From: Novosphingobium beihaiense
GTDB lineage: Bacteria > Pseudomonadota > Alphaproteobacteria > Sphingomonadales > Sphingomonadaceae
DNA length: 64,000 nt
Reading direction: 5' to 3'
Assembly (NCBI RefSeq): GCF_022832375.1
Contig: NZ_JALHLG010000013.1
Span: forward strand, 103,124 to 167,123
Part shown: one piece after another, positions 41,905 through 52,128 of the stretch
Position numbering within the stretch: position 1 is the first letter of the stretch
How the letters are laid out: each line of letters opens with the position of its first letter
Notes under the pieces: generated by a model
Seen by the model: the letters and a program-made list of their open reading frames with translations, nothing else
What the model was told of the DNA's origin: nothing
The model's database searches: none
Made by a program: the position numbers and the translations under genes

Positions 41905-42342
41905 TCAAAGGGCAGGGGTGGAGAGCTTTTCGACGCGTCCGGCATGGCGGCCGCCGCCGAATTCGGTCGAAAGGAAAGCGTCGAGGCAGGCCTTGGCCAT
42001 GTCGATCCCGGTCAGGCGCGCGCCCATGGCAATGCAGTTGGCATCGTTGTGTTCGCGGGCCAGCGCCGCCGAAAGCGGCTCGGACACGAGCGCGCAGCGG
42101 CAGGCGGGATTGCGGTTGACGGCGATCGAGATGCCGATGCCCGATCCGCACAGCGCCACGCCATATTCGGCCGTGCCGTCGGCGACGACCGAGGCGAGCT
42201 TGTAGCCGTAATCGGGATAGTCGACGCGGTCTGCGGTTTCGGGGCCGAGATCGGCGACTTCGTGGCCGAGCTCGATGAGATATTCGCGCAGTTCGGCCTT
42301 GAGGGCGACGGCGGCGTGATCGGATGCGATGGCAATGCGCAT
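41905..42342 (-). CDS. rpiB: Ribose-5-phosphate isomerase B
   Basis: RpiB interconverts ribose-5-phosphate and ribulose-5-phosphate. The 145-residue RpiB/LacAB protein has [18 protein letters not shown] at the N-terminus, [10 protein letters not shown], the catalytic Cys65 in [15 protein letters not shown], and [16 protein letters not shown]. It starts the operon that continues with glyA 20 bp later. The allose isomerase activity found in some RpiB enzymes cannot be excluded. Confidence 0.95.
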   Translation of the reverse strand: MRIAIASDHAAVALKAELREYLIELGHEVADLGPETADRVDYPDYGYKLASVVADGTAEYGVALCGSGIGISIAVNRNPACRCALVSEPLSAALAREHNDANCIAMGARLTGIDMAKACLDAFLSTEFGGGRHAGRVEKLSTPAL

Positions 42343-42870
42343 GGGAGAGGTTGCCTGTCCTTCTGCGGGGGTAGGATTCGTTCGCGTTCCCCTTAGTCGT
42401 GACTTGGTCGCAAAGCGAGTCCCGGAAGGGCGCTATCCGGCGGCTTTGGCGGGGAAGGGCGGGCGGCCGGCGAATTTCAGGAAGTTTGTCCAAAGGCGCC
42501 ACGGCGAGCTTATGGGAAGGCGCGCGTTTTCAAACACTTGCTCTTGCGGCTTTTTTATACCGCGAAAGCACGCGTTTTTCCCGCGTTTTCAGGGTGGAAT
42601 ATACGGTTCAAGGAGCGGGCAGGCCAGTGCCGCGCGCAGTGTGACGGATGCAGGCGATGTAGGAAAACGGTCTGTGCCAGCGGGAACTGCATAAAACGTG
42701 GGAATTGCGTAAAACAACGCAAGCCAAATGGACACAAGCCATGTATAGGGCCGCGCAAACGTTTGACGGACCGGCTTCCACGTGGTGCCCATCCGCGAAC
42801 ATGTTTCCGTGTAAAATGTCCTCCCCCTGCGAGCTGCCGCCGGCGGCTTTCGATTTGATTTGCGAGTTCT
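42343..42870. other. Intergenic region, no gene identified
   Basis: This 528-bp gap separates divergent rpiB and the DEAD-box helicase. Both strands have short open frames but none with a convincing start, codon pattern or recognisable product. It must contain both promoters, and the right part could be a long 5' untranslated region of the helicase, which is common for cold-regulated RNA helicases. No hairpin or repeat stood out. Confidence 0.5.
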
Positions 42871-44616
42871 ATGCCCTTTTCCAAACTTCCGCCGGTTCTG
42901 GCCGATGCCTTGTCCGAACGCGGCTATGCCGCCCCCACGCCGGTGCAGGCCGCTGTTCTCGAAAGCGAGGCCGAAGGGCGCGATCTGATCGTTTCCGCGC
43001 AGACCGGATCGGGCAAGACGGTGGCGTTCGGCCTTGCCATGGCCGGAGACCTGCTCGGCGATGACGGGCGCATAGCGCCGGGTCTTTCGCCGCTGGCGCT
43101 GGTGATCGCGCCGACGCGCGAACTGGCGCTGCAGGTGAGCCGTGAGCTGATCTGGCTTTACGGCAAGTCCGGCGCGCGCATTGCGACCTGCGTGGGCGGC
43201 ATGGACGCCGGGCGCGAACGGCGCACGCTGAGCCACGGCGCGCAGATCGTGGTGGGCACGCCCGGCCGCCTGCGCGATCACCTCGAACGCGGGGCGCTCG
43301 ATCTGTCGTCGCTGCGCGCGGCGGTGCTCGACGAGGCGGACGAAATGCTCGACATGGGCTTCCGCGAGGATCTGGAAGAGATCCTCGATGCCACCCCGCC
43401 CGAGCGCCGCACGCTGCTCTTCTCCGCGACGATGCCCGCGCCGATCGCCGCGCTGGCCCGGCGTTATCAGCGTAATGCGCTGCATATTTCGACAATGACC
43501 GAGCAGCGCGGCCATGGCGATATCGCCTATCAGGCGATGGCGGTGGCGCCTGCGGACATCGAACATGCCGTGGTCAATCTGCTGCGTTTCCACGAAGCCG
43601 ATACCGCGATGCTGTTCTGCGCTACGCGCGAGGCGGTGCGCCGGCTCCATGCCAGCCTGGTGGAGCGCGGCTTCACCGCCGTCGCCCTTTCTGGCGAGCA
43701 TAGCCAGAACGAGCGCAACCACGCGCTGCAGGCCCTGCGCGACCGCCGCGCGCGCGTCTGCGTGGCGACCGACGTGGCCGCGCGCGGCATCGACCTGCCC
43801 ACGCTCAGCCTTGTCGTCCATGTCGAGATTCCGCGCGATGCGGAGACGCTGCAGCACCGTTCGGGTCGCACCGGCCGCGCAGGGCGCAAGGGCACGGCAG
43901 TGCTGATCGTGCCCTATCCGCGCCGCCGCCGGGTGGAATCGATGCTGCGCGGCGCGCGCATTCAGGCCGAATGGACCTCGCCGCCTTCGGTCGAGGACAT
44001 TCGCGAGGCGGACAGCGAGCGGCTGATGACCGCGCTGCTGGCACCGGTCGAATTCAGCGAGCAGGATCAGGCACTGGCCGCGCGCCTGCTGGAGCAGCGC
44101 AGCGCGCAGGATATTGCCGCCGCGCTTGTCCACGCCCACCGCGCGCGCATGCCCGAACCGGAAGAGCTGCTTGCCAGCGACGCGCCGCAGGCGCCGCGCG
44201 GCCCGCGTCCCGGCTTCGAGGATACCAAGTGGTTCCGCCTCAACGTCGGGCGGCGCCAGAACGCCGACCCGCGCTGGATCCTGCCGCTGCTGTGCCGCCG
44301 CGGCCATGTCAGCCGGGGGGAAATCGGCGCGATCCGCATCGCCACGCACGAGACGCTGTTCGAAGTGCCGGCAGCGCTTGCCGCACGCTTTCAGGATGCC
44401 TTGCGGCGCACGGCCGATGCCGACGATGAAGTCGATATACAGCCTTTCGAAGGCAAGCCGCGCGAAGATGCCCGCCAGCGGCGCAAGGGTGGTTCGGGCC
44501 ACGGTCCGAAGCCGTTCCGCAAGCACGGTCCCCGCCAGGACGGCGGCAAACCCGGTCCGCACGGGGAAGGGCGCAAAAAGGCCTGGGGACACAAGAAGCC
44601 CGGCCGCGGCAAGTAA
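42871..44616 (+). CDS. DEAD-box ATP-dependent RNA helicase
   Basis: A 581-residue helicase. The Q motif (GYAAPTPVQAAVL), motif I AQTGSGKT (residues 43-50), PTRELALQ, TPGRLRDH, VLDEADEMLDMG (DEAD) and SATMP are followed by the second RecA domain with ATDVAARGIDLPTL and HRSGRTGRAGRKG. After residue ~460 comes a DbpA/CsdA-type RNA-binding domain (WFRLNVGRRQNADPRWILPL). The tail is rich in Gly, Lys, Arg and His. These features fit ribosome assembly or RNA decay helicases of the CsdA/DbpA group. A terminator hairpin follows. Confidence 0.93.
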   Translation: MPFSKLPPVLADALSERGYAAPTPVQAAVLESEAEGRDLIVSAQTGSGKTVAFGLAMAGDLLGDDGRIAPGLSPLALVIAPTRELALQVSRELIWLYGKSGARIATCVGGMDAGRERRTLSHGAQIVVGTPGRLRDHLERGALDLSSLRAAVLDEADEMLDMGFREDLEEILDATPPERRTLLFSATMPAPIAALARRYQRNALHISTMTEQRGHGDIAYQAMAVAPADIEHAVVNLLRFHEADTAMLFCATREAVRRLHASLVERGFTAVALSGEHSQNERNHALQALRDRRARVCVATDVAARGIDLPTLSLVVHVEIPRDAETLQHRSGRTGRAGRKGTAVLIVPYPRRRRVESMLRGARIQAEWTSPPSVEDIREADSERLMTALLAPVEFSEQDQALAARLLEQRSAQDIAAALVHAHRARMPEPEELLASDAPQAPRGPRPGFEDTKWFRLNVGRRQNADPRWILPLLCRRGHVSRGEIGAIRIATHETLFEVPAALAARFQDALRRTADADDEVDIQPFEGKPREDARQRRKGGSGHGPKPFRKHGPRQDGGKPGPHGEGRKKAWGHKKPGRGK

Positions 44617-44651
44617 GCCCAAGCGCTTCCCGGAATTGAAGTTCGCTGCAT

Positions 44652-44685
44652 ATTCGCCGCCCTGCCTTTGCGGGGCGGCGAATTT
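44652..44685 (+). terminator. Probable terminator after the DEAD-box gene
   Basis: An 11-bp perfect stem, ATTCGCCGCCC (44652-44662) with GGGCGGCGAAT (44673-44683), has a ten-base loop. Only a short T stretch follows, so termination strength is moderate. It lies 35 bases past the stop. Confidence 0.65.
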
Positions 44686-44943
44686 AGCGATGCAAACTTC
44701 GTCTCTTCTATACTGACCGGTGCTTTGGCAGCATTCCGGGCTGTCCAGGCCGTGCTTTCCGAAGCGGAGGGTGTGCGGTGCGGAGAGGGAGTCCGGCCGA
44801 ACAGAGGCCGCGTGGAACACGCTCTGCATGAATAACAGAAATTGTTAATGTTATTTTGTCACGTCTGCTGAAGTTTATAGTATTATCAACGCGGTGGGAG
44901 GCCTTGTGAACATGCCGGATGAATTCTGTGGTATCTTGAGACT
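44686..44943. promoter_or_regulatory. AT-rich promoter region of the EAL gene
   Basis: The last 120 bp before the EAL gene are much more AT-rich than the surroundings (TTGTTAATGTTATTTTGTCACG, TTTATAGTATTATC around 44840-44890), consistent with a promoter; TTGTCA and TATTAT hexamers are visible but with non-ideal spacing. The left half holds nothing identifiable. Confidence 0.35.
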
Positions 44944-46311
44944 ATGCAAAACGCGAAAAAGCTTGCGCGCAAGGGCAGTGCCTCCGGAGCATTGTCGCTG
45001 GGGCGGCGCAACAGGCAGGTAAAGAACCTCATCCTGCTTGGCGGGGTTGTTACTTGTGTATTTAGTTCGGCATGGGGCGTCAGTTACTTTATAGAGGGTG
45101 TATTCCCTCTATTTTTCATTAATTTGCTGTCCATTGTTGCAGGCCTGACATTCCTTGCTCTGGCTTTGCGCGATCATCTGCGGGCGGCCGCAATCGTCAT
45201 GGGCCATGCGCTGGTGCTGACCGTTACGCTGGCGTGCCTGTGTGACGGTTCAGCCGACGGAATCCCCCGGTCCGTCCATATGAACTTGTTGCCGGTGGGG
45301 GCTGCCACGTTTCTGGTCTCCTACCGCGAGGGATGGTATCTGCACCGGGCTCTTCCCTTCACCATCCTACTGATATTTCTGACCTTTCAGCTCGATCTTT
45401 TGCCCTCACCCTGGCCGGGGCTGGCAGCGCCCGAGTCAAGCCGTGCGATCGGGGTCTGGGTAAACAACATCACCGGCACGCTGGGGGCCGGGATTGTCAT
45501 GGCCATGATGCAATCGGGCATGAACGCCCGCAGGACGCTGGAAAACGACATGCGCCAGGCTGTTGCGCGCGGCGATTACTACGTCGATTACCAGCCGCAG
45601 GTCGATGCGTCGGGCCGCATTTTCGGTGCGGAAGCCCTGCTGCGCTGGGAGCATCCGGTCCGGGGCAATATCCCGCCGCAGGAGTTCATCCCTCTGGCCG
45701 AGGAAACCGGCCTTATCATCCCCATCGGCGAACGGGTGCTGCGCATAGCCTGCGCGCAACTGGCGCAATGGGCGGAAGAGCCGTTGACGGCGGGCCTGAC
45801 CATCTCGGTCAATGTCAGCGCGTCGCAGTTCCTGCAGCCTGATTTCGTCCGGCATGTGGCCAGTATCGTCGCGTTGAGCGGGGCGGACCCATCGCGGCTC
45901 AAGCTGGAACTGACGGAAAGCGCGCTGGCCGACGATACCGATGCCATGATGGGCAAGATGCAGGCGCTGAAGGATCTGGGCATACGCTGGTCGCTGGACG
46001 ATTTCGGAACCGGCTACTCGTCGCTGAGTTCGCTCAAGCGCCTGCCGCTGGACCAGTTGAAGATCGACAAGTCTTTCGTGTGCGATCTCCTAGCCGACGA
46101 TCGCAGCAGGGCGATTGTCGATACCATCGTGCAGCTCAGCAGGAGCCTGGACCTTGCCGTGATTGCCGAAGGGGTTGAAACCGAGGAGCAGCGGCAGGCG
46201 CTGCAAGCGGCAGGTTGCTTTTCGTATCAGGGCTTTCTGTTCAGCAAGCCTTTGCCTGTTGAAGCGCTGGCGGGGCTCATCGTGCGGTCTTCTGCGGGCG
46301 TGCCAGCCTGA
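44944..46311 (+). CDS. Membrane-anchored EAL-domain cyclic-di-GMP phosphodiesterase
   Basis: A 455-residue protein. The N-terminal ~190 residues hold about six hydrophobic helices (an uncharacterised membrane sensor). The EAL domain follows from about residue 200 with all key elements: AEALLRW (EALLR at 230-234), SVNVSASQF, LELTESAL, DDFGTGYSSL (loop 6), LKIDKSFV, AEGVETEEQ and QGFLFSKP. The set is complete, so active hydrolysis of c-di-GMP to pGpG is expected. There is no GGDEF domain. The gene stands alone, convergent with the DUF2059 gene. Confidence 0.93.
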   Translation: MQNAKKLARKGSASGALSLGRRNRQVKNLILLGGVVTCVFSSAWGVSYFIEGVFPLFFINLLSIVAGLTFLALALRDHLRAAAIVMGHALVLTVTLACLCDGSADGIPRSVHMNLLPVGAATFLVSYREGWYLHRALPFTILLIFLTFQLDLLPSPWPGLAAPESSRAIGVWVNNITGTLGAGIVMAMMQSGMNARRTLENDMRQAVARGDYYVDYQPQVDASGRIFGAEALLRWEHPVRGNIPPQEFIPLAEETGLIIPIGERVLRIACAQLAQWAEEPLTAGLTISVNVSASQFLQPDFVRHVASIVALSGADPSRLKLELTESALADDTDAMMGKMQALKDLGIRWSLDDFGTGYSSLSSLKRLPLDQLKIDKSFVCDLLADDRSRAIVDTIVQLSRSLDLAVIAEGVETEEQRQALQAAGCFSYQGFLFSKPLPVEALAGLIVRSSAGVPA

Positions 46312-46322
46312 TTTTCCTGCGC

Positions 46323-46967
46323 TCACTTCGTGGGTTCGGCTGGCTGTTTCTGCGTATTTTGCGCAATCGCCTCGGGATGTTCCTTGATGTAGGCGATAAC
46401 TTGCGCTTTCAGCTGCGCTTCGCCTTTTCTGGAAATCTCGCCAGCTTCGCGGAAATAGGTCCTGTTCACGGCTGCAACCGCGGGTTGTGAGAGCACTTCC
46501 GTACTGCGCTGAAGGAAGGTCTTGCCGCTGGGCGTGTGCGCAAAGGCGGCCACGTCCCTGAGTTCTGCCAGCGTGAATATCTGCGTATAGGCTTGCGCGA
46601 TGGCCTCCATCTGCTTGGGAATGAATGCCGATGTGGCCGGTCGCAGCATGCCAGGCACGCCTTCAAGGTAATCGGTGACGATCTTTCGCAGGCCGGGATC
46701 GGTGAGTGTGTCGAGCGGCATACTGTCTTTCATCTGCGAAACGACAGTTGTCATCAGCTTCTCCATCATCTCCTCGCGGCTGTCGGGTGGAAAGGCGGTG
46801 GTGACGATGGAACGCGCGAGGGTAAGACTTTCTGAAGCGGCTTGCGGCGCGGCATCGGCTGCCGCCGGGGCGGCCGGTTGCGATGCTGCCGCGAGCACCG
46901 GGGCAGGGATCGCGGCCGCCAACGGTATGAGTGCCAGTACGGTGCCGGAAAGTGCCTGCCGTTTCAT
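46323..46967 (-). CDS. DUF2059-domain exported protein
   Basis: A 214-residue protein with a signal peptide (GTVLALIPLAAAIPAPVLAA), an Ala/Pro-rich linker, and two helical repeats typical of DUF2059: LPLDTLTDPGLRKIVTDYLE-like and TQIFTLAELRDVAAFAHTPS with GKTFLQRSTEVL. DUF2059 proteins are periplasmic and of unknown function. ATG 46967 has AGGGGG nine bases upstream; the longer open frame is unlikely. It lies after the rpoD terminator on the same strand. Confidence 0.8.
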   Translation of the reverse strand: MKRQALSGTVLALIPLAAAIPAPVLAAASQPAAPAAADAAPQAASESLTLARSIVTTAFPPDSREEMMEKLMTTVVSQMKDSMPLDTLTDPGLRKIVTDYLEGVPGMLRPATSAFIPKQMEAIAQAYTQIFTLAELRDVAAFAHTPSGKTFLQRSTEVLSQPAVAAVNRTYFREAGEISRKGEAQLKAQVIAYIKEHPEAIAQNTQKQPAEPTK

Positions 46968-47020
46968 GTTACCCCCTGAAGAACCAAGGGCAGAAGCGCT
47001 AGCAGAGGCAAATTTTGCGG

Positions 47021-47057
47021 ACAAACGAAAACACCCGCAGACTTGCGCCGGCGGGTG
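47021..47057 (-). terminator. Terminator after rpoD
   Basis: On the minus strand CACCCGC (47051-47057) pairs with GCGGGTG (47032-47038), followed by TTTTCGTTTG. It begins 25 bases after the rpoD stop. Confidence 0.85.
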
Positions 47058-47082
47058 CTGAAATCGTTGCTAAGAGAAGGCC

Positions 47083-49098
<2,016 letters not shown>

Positions 49099-49155
49099 TC
49101 TTCCGCCGTTAAATCCTGCTGCCCCGGACCGGGATGTATAATTATACAATCCGGA

Positions 49156-51036
49156 TCAGGACGCATGTCTGCTCGCCATTTGCCTGAGGCGACTATCAAA
49201 TTCCAGCTTTCTCTTGAGCAGACGCTGCTGCTCGGCAAAAGACTCCTCCGACAGCTCGCTTTCGAACCGCGCAGTCGCCTGTGCCAGAGCCGCCTCCAGA
49301 ACCGGACGCTCGACCAAGAGATCAATGGCCTGACCCAGTTCCTCTGCCGCTTGCTCCGCATTTGCGTCGGGGGCCAGAAAGCCGAAGCGCAGCCCCGAAT
49401 AATCAGCGGTTCTGGGAACTTCCAGACCATTTTCCTGCAATATGGTGGCAAGGGTGTGGCTTTCAAGCACATCCGTGGCGTTGCAGCACTCCAGCAGGGT
49501 GAAAAAACGCGGATCGAGCTGCGGGGTGCGGGCAAGTGTTTCTGCATACCGGAAAATCTGGTCCGGCCAGCGGATCAGTCCGGCGAGCACGGCAGCGGAC
49601 AACGCATCGCGCGCGCCGCCCGATGCCGCCTTGCGCAGCCGTTCAAGTGATTCGGGGGAGGATGGCGCCGGGACAGGGCGGCCGGGCTGCCATTTGCCGC
49701 CGCCCGGCCGGGGCTGGAACGCGGGCCTGCCGTGCCCCTGCCAACCGCCACTCTGCCAGCGGCTTTCGCGCTTGGGAAAGGCAAAGGCGGAATAGCGATC
49801 CTGCAATTCGCGGCGGTAGAGGCTGGCGATGTCGGGATGCTGGATAGCGTCGGCATGCTCCATCAGCCGGGCCTTGAGGCCTGCCTTGTCCTCGGGTGTA
49901 TTGAGCGGGTGGGCATCGCGCTCCACCTCCCAGAGCACGTCGATCAGCGGCCTTGCCTCGCCCAGCAGAGCTTCCATCGCTTGCGGTCCCTTGGCCTTGA
50001 TCAGATCGTCCGGATCGAGCCCTTCGGGCAGCCGCACGATGCGCAGCGAATGGGCCGGGCGCAGCAGCGGCAGGGCGCGGGTGATCGCGCGCATCGCCGC
50101 GCGCTGGCCCGCCGTATCGCCGTCGAAGCACAGGATCGGCGCCTCGACATGGCGCCAGAGCATCTCGATCTGGTTCTCGGTGAGCGCCGTGCCGAGCGGC
50201 GCGACGCATTCGGCAATGCCCGCCGCCGCCAGCGCGATCACGTCCATATAGCCTTCGACCACGATCATCCGCCCCGCATGGCGCGCGGCGGGCGCGGCGC
50301 GGTGGAGATTGTAGAGCGTGCGGCCCTTGTCGAAGAGCGGGGTGTCGGGCGAGTTCAGGTATTTGGGCGCGTCGGTCTTGGTCTTGGTAAGGATGCGCCC
50401 GCCGAAGGCAATCACCCGCCCGCGCGCATCCTCGATCGGCAGCATCAGGCGGCCGCGGAACCGGTCATAGGGATCGCGCCCTTCGACTTCGATTCGAAGG
50501 CCCGCCTCGATCAGCATCGGCTGCGGGAAGCGGGAGAGGGCTTCTTTCAGCGCCTGCCGCCCCTCCGGCGCATAGCCGAAGCCGAAGCGCTGCACGGTAT
50601 GCGCATCGAACCCGCGCGTGGCGAGATAGCGCCGCGCGGCATCGCCCTCGGGCCCGGCAAGGTTGTGCACGAACCATTCCTGCGCGGCGGCCATCACGTC
50701 GTGCAGCGTATCGCGTTTTTCCGCCGCTTTCGCTGCACGCGGATCGGGTGCGGGCACATCCATGCCCGCTTCGGCGGCGAGCTCCTTCACCGCATCCATG
50801 AAGGCGAGGCCCTGATGGTCGGTCATCCAGCGGATGGCATCGCCGTGGGCGCCGCAGCCGAAACAATGGTAGAAGCCCTTCTCGTCGTTGACGGTGAAGC
50901 TGGGGCTTTTCTCGTTATGGAACGGGCAGCAGGCCTTGTACTCGCGCCCGGCCTTTTGCAGGCGCGTCGAGCGGCCGATCAGCGTCGAAAGCGTGATACG
51001 GGAGCGGAGCTGATCGAGCCATTGGGGGGTTAACAC
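49156..51036 (-). CDS. dnaG: DNA primase
   Basis: DnaG synthesises RNA primers at replication forks. The 626-residue protein shows the CHC2 zinc ribbon (CCPFHNEKSPSF with His40 and the Cys pair, then YHCFGCGAHGD with Cys58 and Cys61), the TOPRIM domain (MIVVEGYMDVIALAAAG, LCFDGDTAGQRAA), a Gly/Trp/Arg-rich linker (about 425-460), and a C-terminal helicase-binding domain. The start is GTG 51036, with GGAGAG six bases upstream. The last codons of the GIY-YIG gene overlap this start. Confidence 0.97.
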   Translation of the reverse strand: MLTPQWLDQLRSRITLSTLIGRSTRLQKAGREYKACCPFHNEKSPSFTVNDEKGFYHCFGCGAHGDAIRWMTDHQGLAFMDAVKELAAEAGMDVPAPDPRAAKAAEKRDTLHDVMAAAQEWFVHNLAGPEGDAARRYLATRGFDAHTVQRFGFGYAPEGRQALKEALSRFPQPMLIEAGLRIEVEGRDPYDRFRGRLMLPIEDARGRVIAFGGRILTKTKTDAPKYLNSPDTPLFDKGRTLYNLHRAAPAARHAGRMIVVEGYMDVIALAAAGIAECVAPLGTALTENQIEMLWRHVEAPILCFDGDTAGQRAAMRAITRALPLLRPAHSLRIVRLPEGLDPDDLIKAKGPQAMEALLGEARPLIDVLWEVERDAHPLNTPEDKAGLKARLMEHADAIQHPDIASLYRRELQDRYSAFAFPKRESRWQSGGWQGHGRPAFQPRPGGGKWQPGRPVPAPSSPESLERLRKAASGGARDALSAAVLAGLIRWPDQIFRYAETLARTPQLDPRFFTLLECCNATDVLESHTLATILQENGLEVPRTADYSGLRFGFLAPDANAEQAAEELGQAIDLLVERPVLEAALAQATARFESELSEESFAEQQRLLKRKLEFDSRLRQMASRHAS

Positions 51037-51383
51037 GCAGTCTCTCCAGGCCCATTTCTTGCCGTTCTATCTCCGTTCGTGTCGAGCGAAGTCGAGACAC
51101 GTTCGTGCGGCGGGCGGGCGAAGTAGGACAGTTTGCCCCAATCGCTGGCGGCAAGGGCTTCTTTCTTGGCACGGGACCATTTTTTAACACGCAACTCAGC
51201 ACTCAAGGCTTCGTAGCGGGAAGGAAACTCTGCACACCAGATCAATGTCACCGGTCTTCGCCGGGAGGTGAAATCGCAGAAGCCGCCATGCTGATGTTCT
51301 GCCATTCTGCGTTCCAGATTGTCTGTATGCCCGGTGTAGTATTTCCCGTCCGCGCATCGCAGAATGTAGGCCCAGAAAGCCAT
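51030..51383 (-). CDS. GIY-YIG nuclease, repeat-flanked
   Basis: A 117-residue single-domain protein. AYILRCADGKYYTGHTDNLE carries a GIY-YIG variant (AYI...YYTG), with RRMAEHQHGGFCDFTSRRRP following and LRVKKWSRAKKEALA near the end, the YhbQ/UPF0213 type. Such proteins are presumed structure-specific nucleases. ATG 51383 is the natural start. It lies between yqeY and dnaG, a position normally without a gene. Copies of an imperfect palindrome occur inside its 3' end and upstream of its start, and its stop overlaps dnaG by seven bases. About the last 20 residues are encoded by the repeat and dnaG leader. Confidence 0.85.
   Translation of the reverse strand: MAFWAYILRCADGKYYTGHTDNLERRMAEHQHGGFCDFTSRRRPVTLIWCAEFPSRYEALSAELRVKKWSRAKKEALAASDWGKLSYFARPPHERVSTSLDTNGDRTARNGPGETAC
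51073..51110. repeat. CGTTCGTGTCGAGCGA repeat, copy 1 (inside the GIY-YIG gene)
   Basis: The copy contains CGTTCGTGTCGAGCGA then AGTCGAGACACG, an imperfect palindrome with GTGTC and GACAC ends. It encodes about residues 92-104 of the GIY-YIG protein. An inverted copy lies at 51401-51431 and a direct copy with a 13-base insertion at 51460-51502. This motif is familiar as a common sphingomonad intergenic repeat. Confidence 0.85.
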
Positions 51384-51400
51384 GAGGCTAGGTTGCGCTG

Positions 51401-51431
51401 CGCGTGTCTCGACTTCGCTCGACACGAACGG
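51401..51431. repeat. CGTTCGTGTCGAGCGA repeat, copy 2 (inverted)
   Basis: This copy reads as the reverse complement of copy 1 (CGTGTCTCGACTTCGCTCG... to GACACGAACGG) and lies 18 bp upstream of the GIY-YIG start. With copy 1 it boxes the gene in inverted orientation. Confidence 0.85.
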
Positions 51432-51459
51432 TGACGATAGCTGAAATTTTCTCCACCGT

Positions 51460-51502
51460 CCGTTCGTGTCGAGCGAAGGCCGCAGGCCGTAGTCGAGACA
51501 CG
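51460..51502. repeat. CGTTCGTGTCGAGCGA repeat, copy 3
   Basis: Same orientation as copy 1 but with an internal extension, GGCCGCAGGCCGT, that adds a second small hairpin between the two halves. It lies 14 bp before the yqeY stop. Copies 2 and 3 face each other and together form a larger palindrome. Confidence 0.8.
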
Positions 51503-51515
51503 CAAGCGCGCGGCA

Positions 51516-51968
51516 TCAGGCGAGCGCGGCTTTCACCCAGCCACTGGCCTTGCCCATGTCGAGCTGCGCGCCGTGGCGTTCCTTGAGCAGGCCCATGACT
51601 TTGCCCATGTCCTTCATGCCCGCAGCGCCCACTTCGGCCTTGATCGCCTCGATCGCGGCCTTGGTTTCCGCTTCGGACATCTGCGCGGGGAGGAATTCCT
51701 CGATCACCACGAGTTCGGCCTTTTCGCCTTCGGCGCGTTCGGGGCGGCCGCCTTCCTCGAACAGCTTGATCGATTCGCGGCGCTGCTTCACCATTTTCTG
51801 CAGCACGTCGATCACCAGGGCATCGTCGTCCGGCGTTTCGGCGGAGGTGCGCAGTTCGATGTCCCGGTCCTTGATCTTGGCAAGGATGAGGCGCACGGCG
51901 GCGAGGCGCGGCTTGTCACCGGCTTTCATGGCGGAAATCTGTGCGGCCTTGATCGAATCGCGAATCAT
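51516..51968 (-). CDS. yqeY: GatB/YqeY-domain protein
   Basis: A 150-residue protein with the GatB/YqeY tail domain: MIRDSIKAAQISAMKAGDKP, RLAAVRLILAKIKDRDIELR, VLQKMVKQRRESIKLFEEGG and the C-terminal GKVMGLLKERHGAQLDMGKA. It resembles the tRNA-binding tail of GatB but stands alone; its role in tRNA-dependent amidation is suspected, not shown. ATG 51968 gives the family N-terminus. It precedes dnaG-rpoD as in many alphaproteobacteria, with the GIY-YIG cassette between. Divergent from carA. Confidence 0.92.
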   Translation of the reverse strand: MIRDSIKAAQISAMKAGDKPRLAAVRLILAKIKDRDIELRTSAETPDDDALVIDVLQKMVKQRRESIKLFEEGGRPERAEGEKAELVVIEEFLPAQMSEAETKAAIEAIKAEVGAAGMKDMGKVMGLLKERHGAQLDMGKASGWVKAALA

Positions 51969-52128
51969 TGTTCTTCTGTTTTCCTGATGAGTGAGAAACG
52001 TGGCTGCGCAAAAGTTAGCAAGCCGCGCGGCAAATTGCACCCTCGCGCCTTGACGCCATGCACAACCGTGTCTAGCGCGTGGGCCTTAGCACTCATCGTC
52101 AGAAACGCCTCAAACGGAGCGACCCACT

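Noticed and set aside
42399..42858. Short frames in the rpiB to DEAD-box gap
   Set aside because: Several overlapping frames on both strands with no consistent start, ribosome site or recognisable product.
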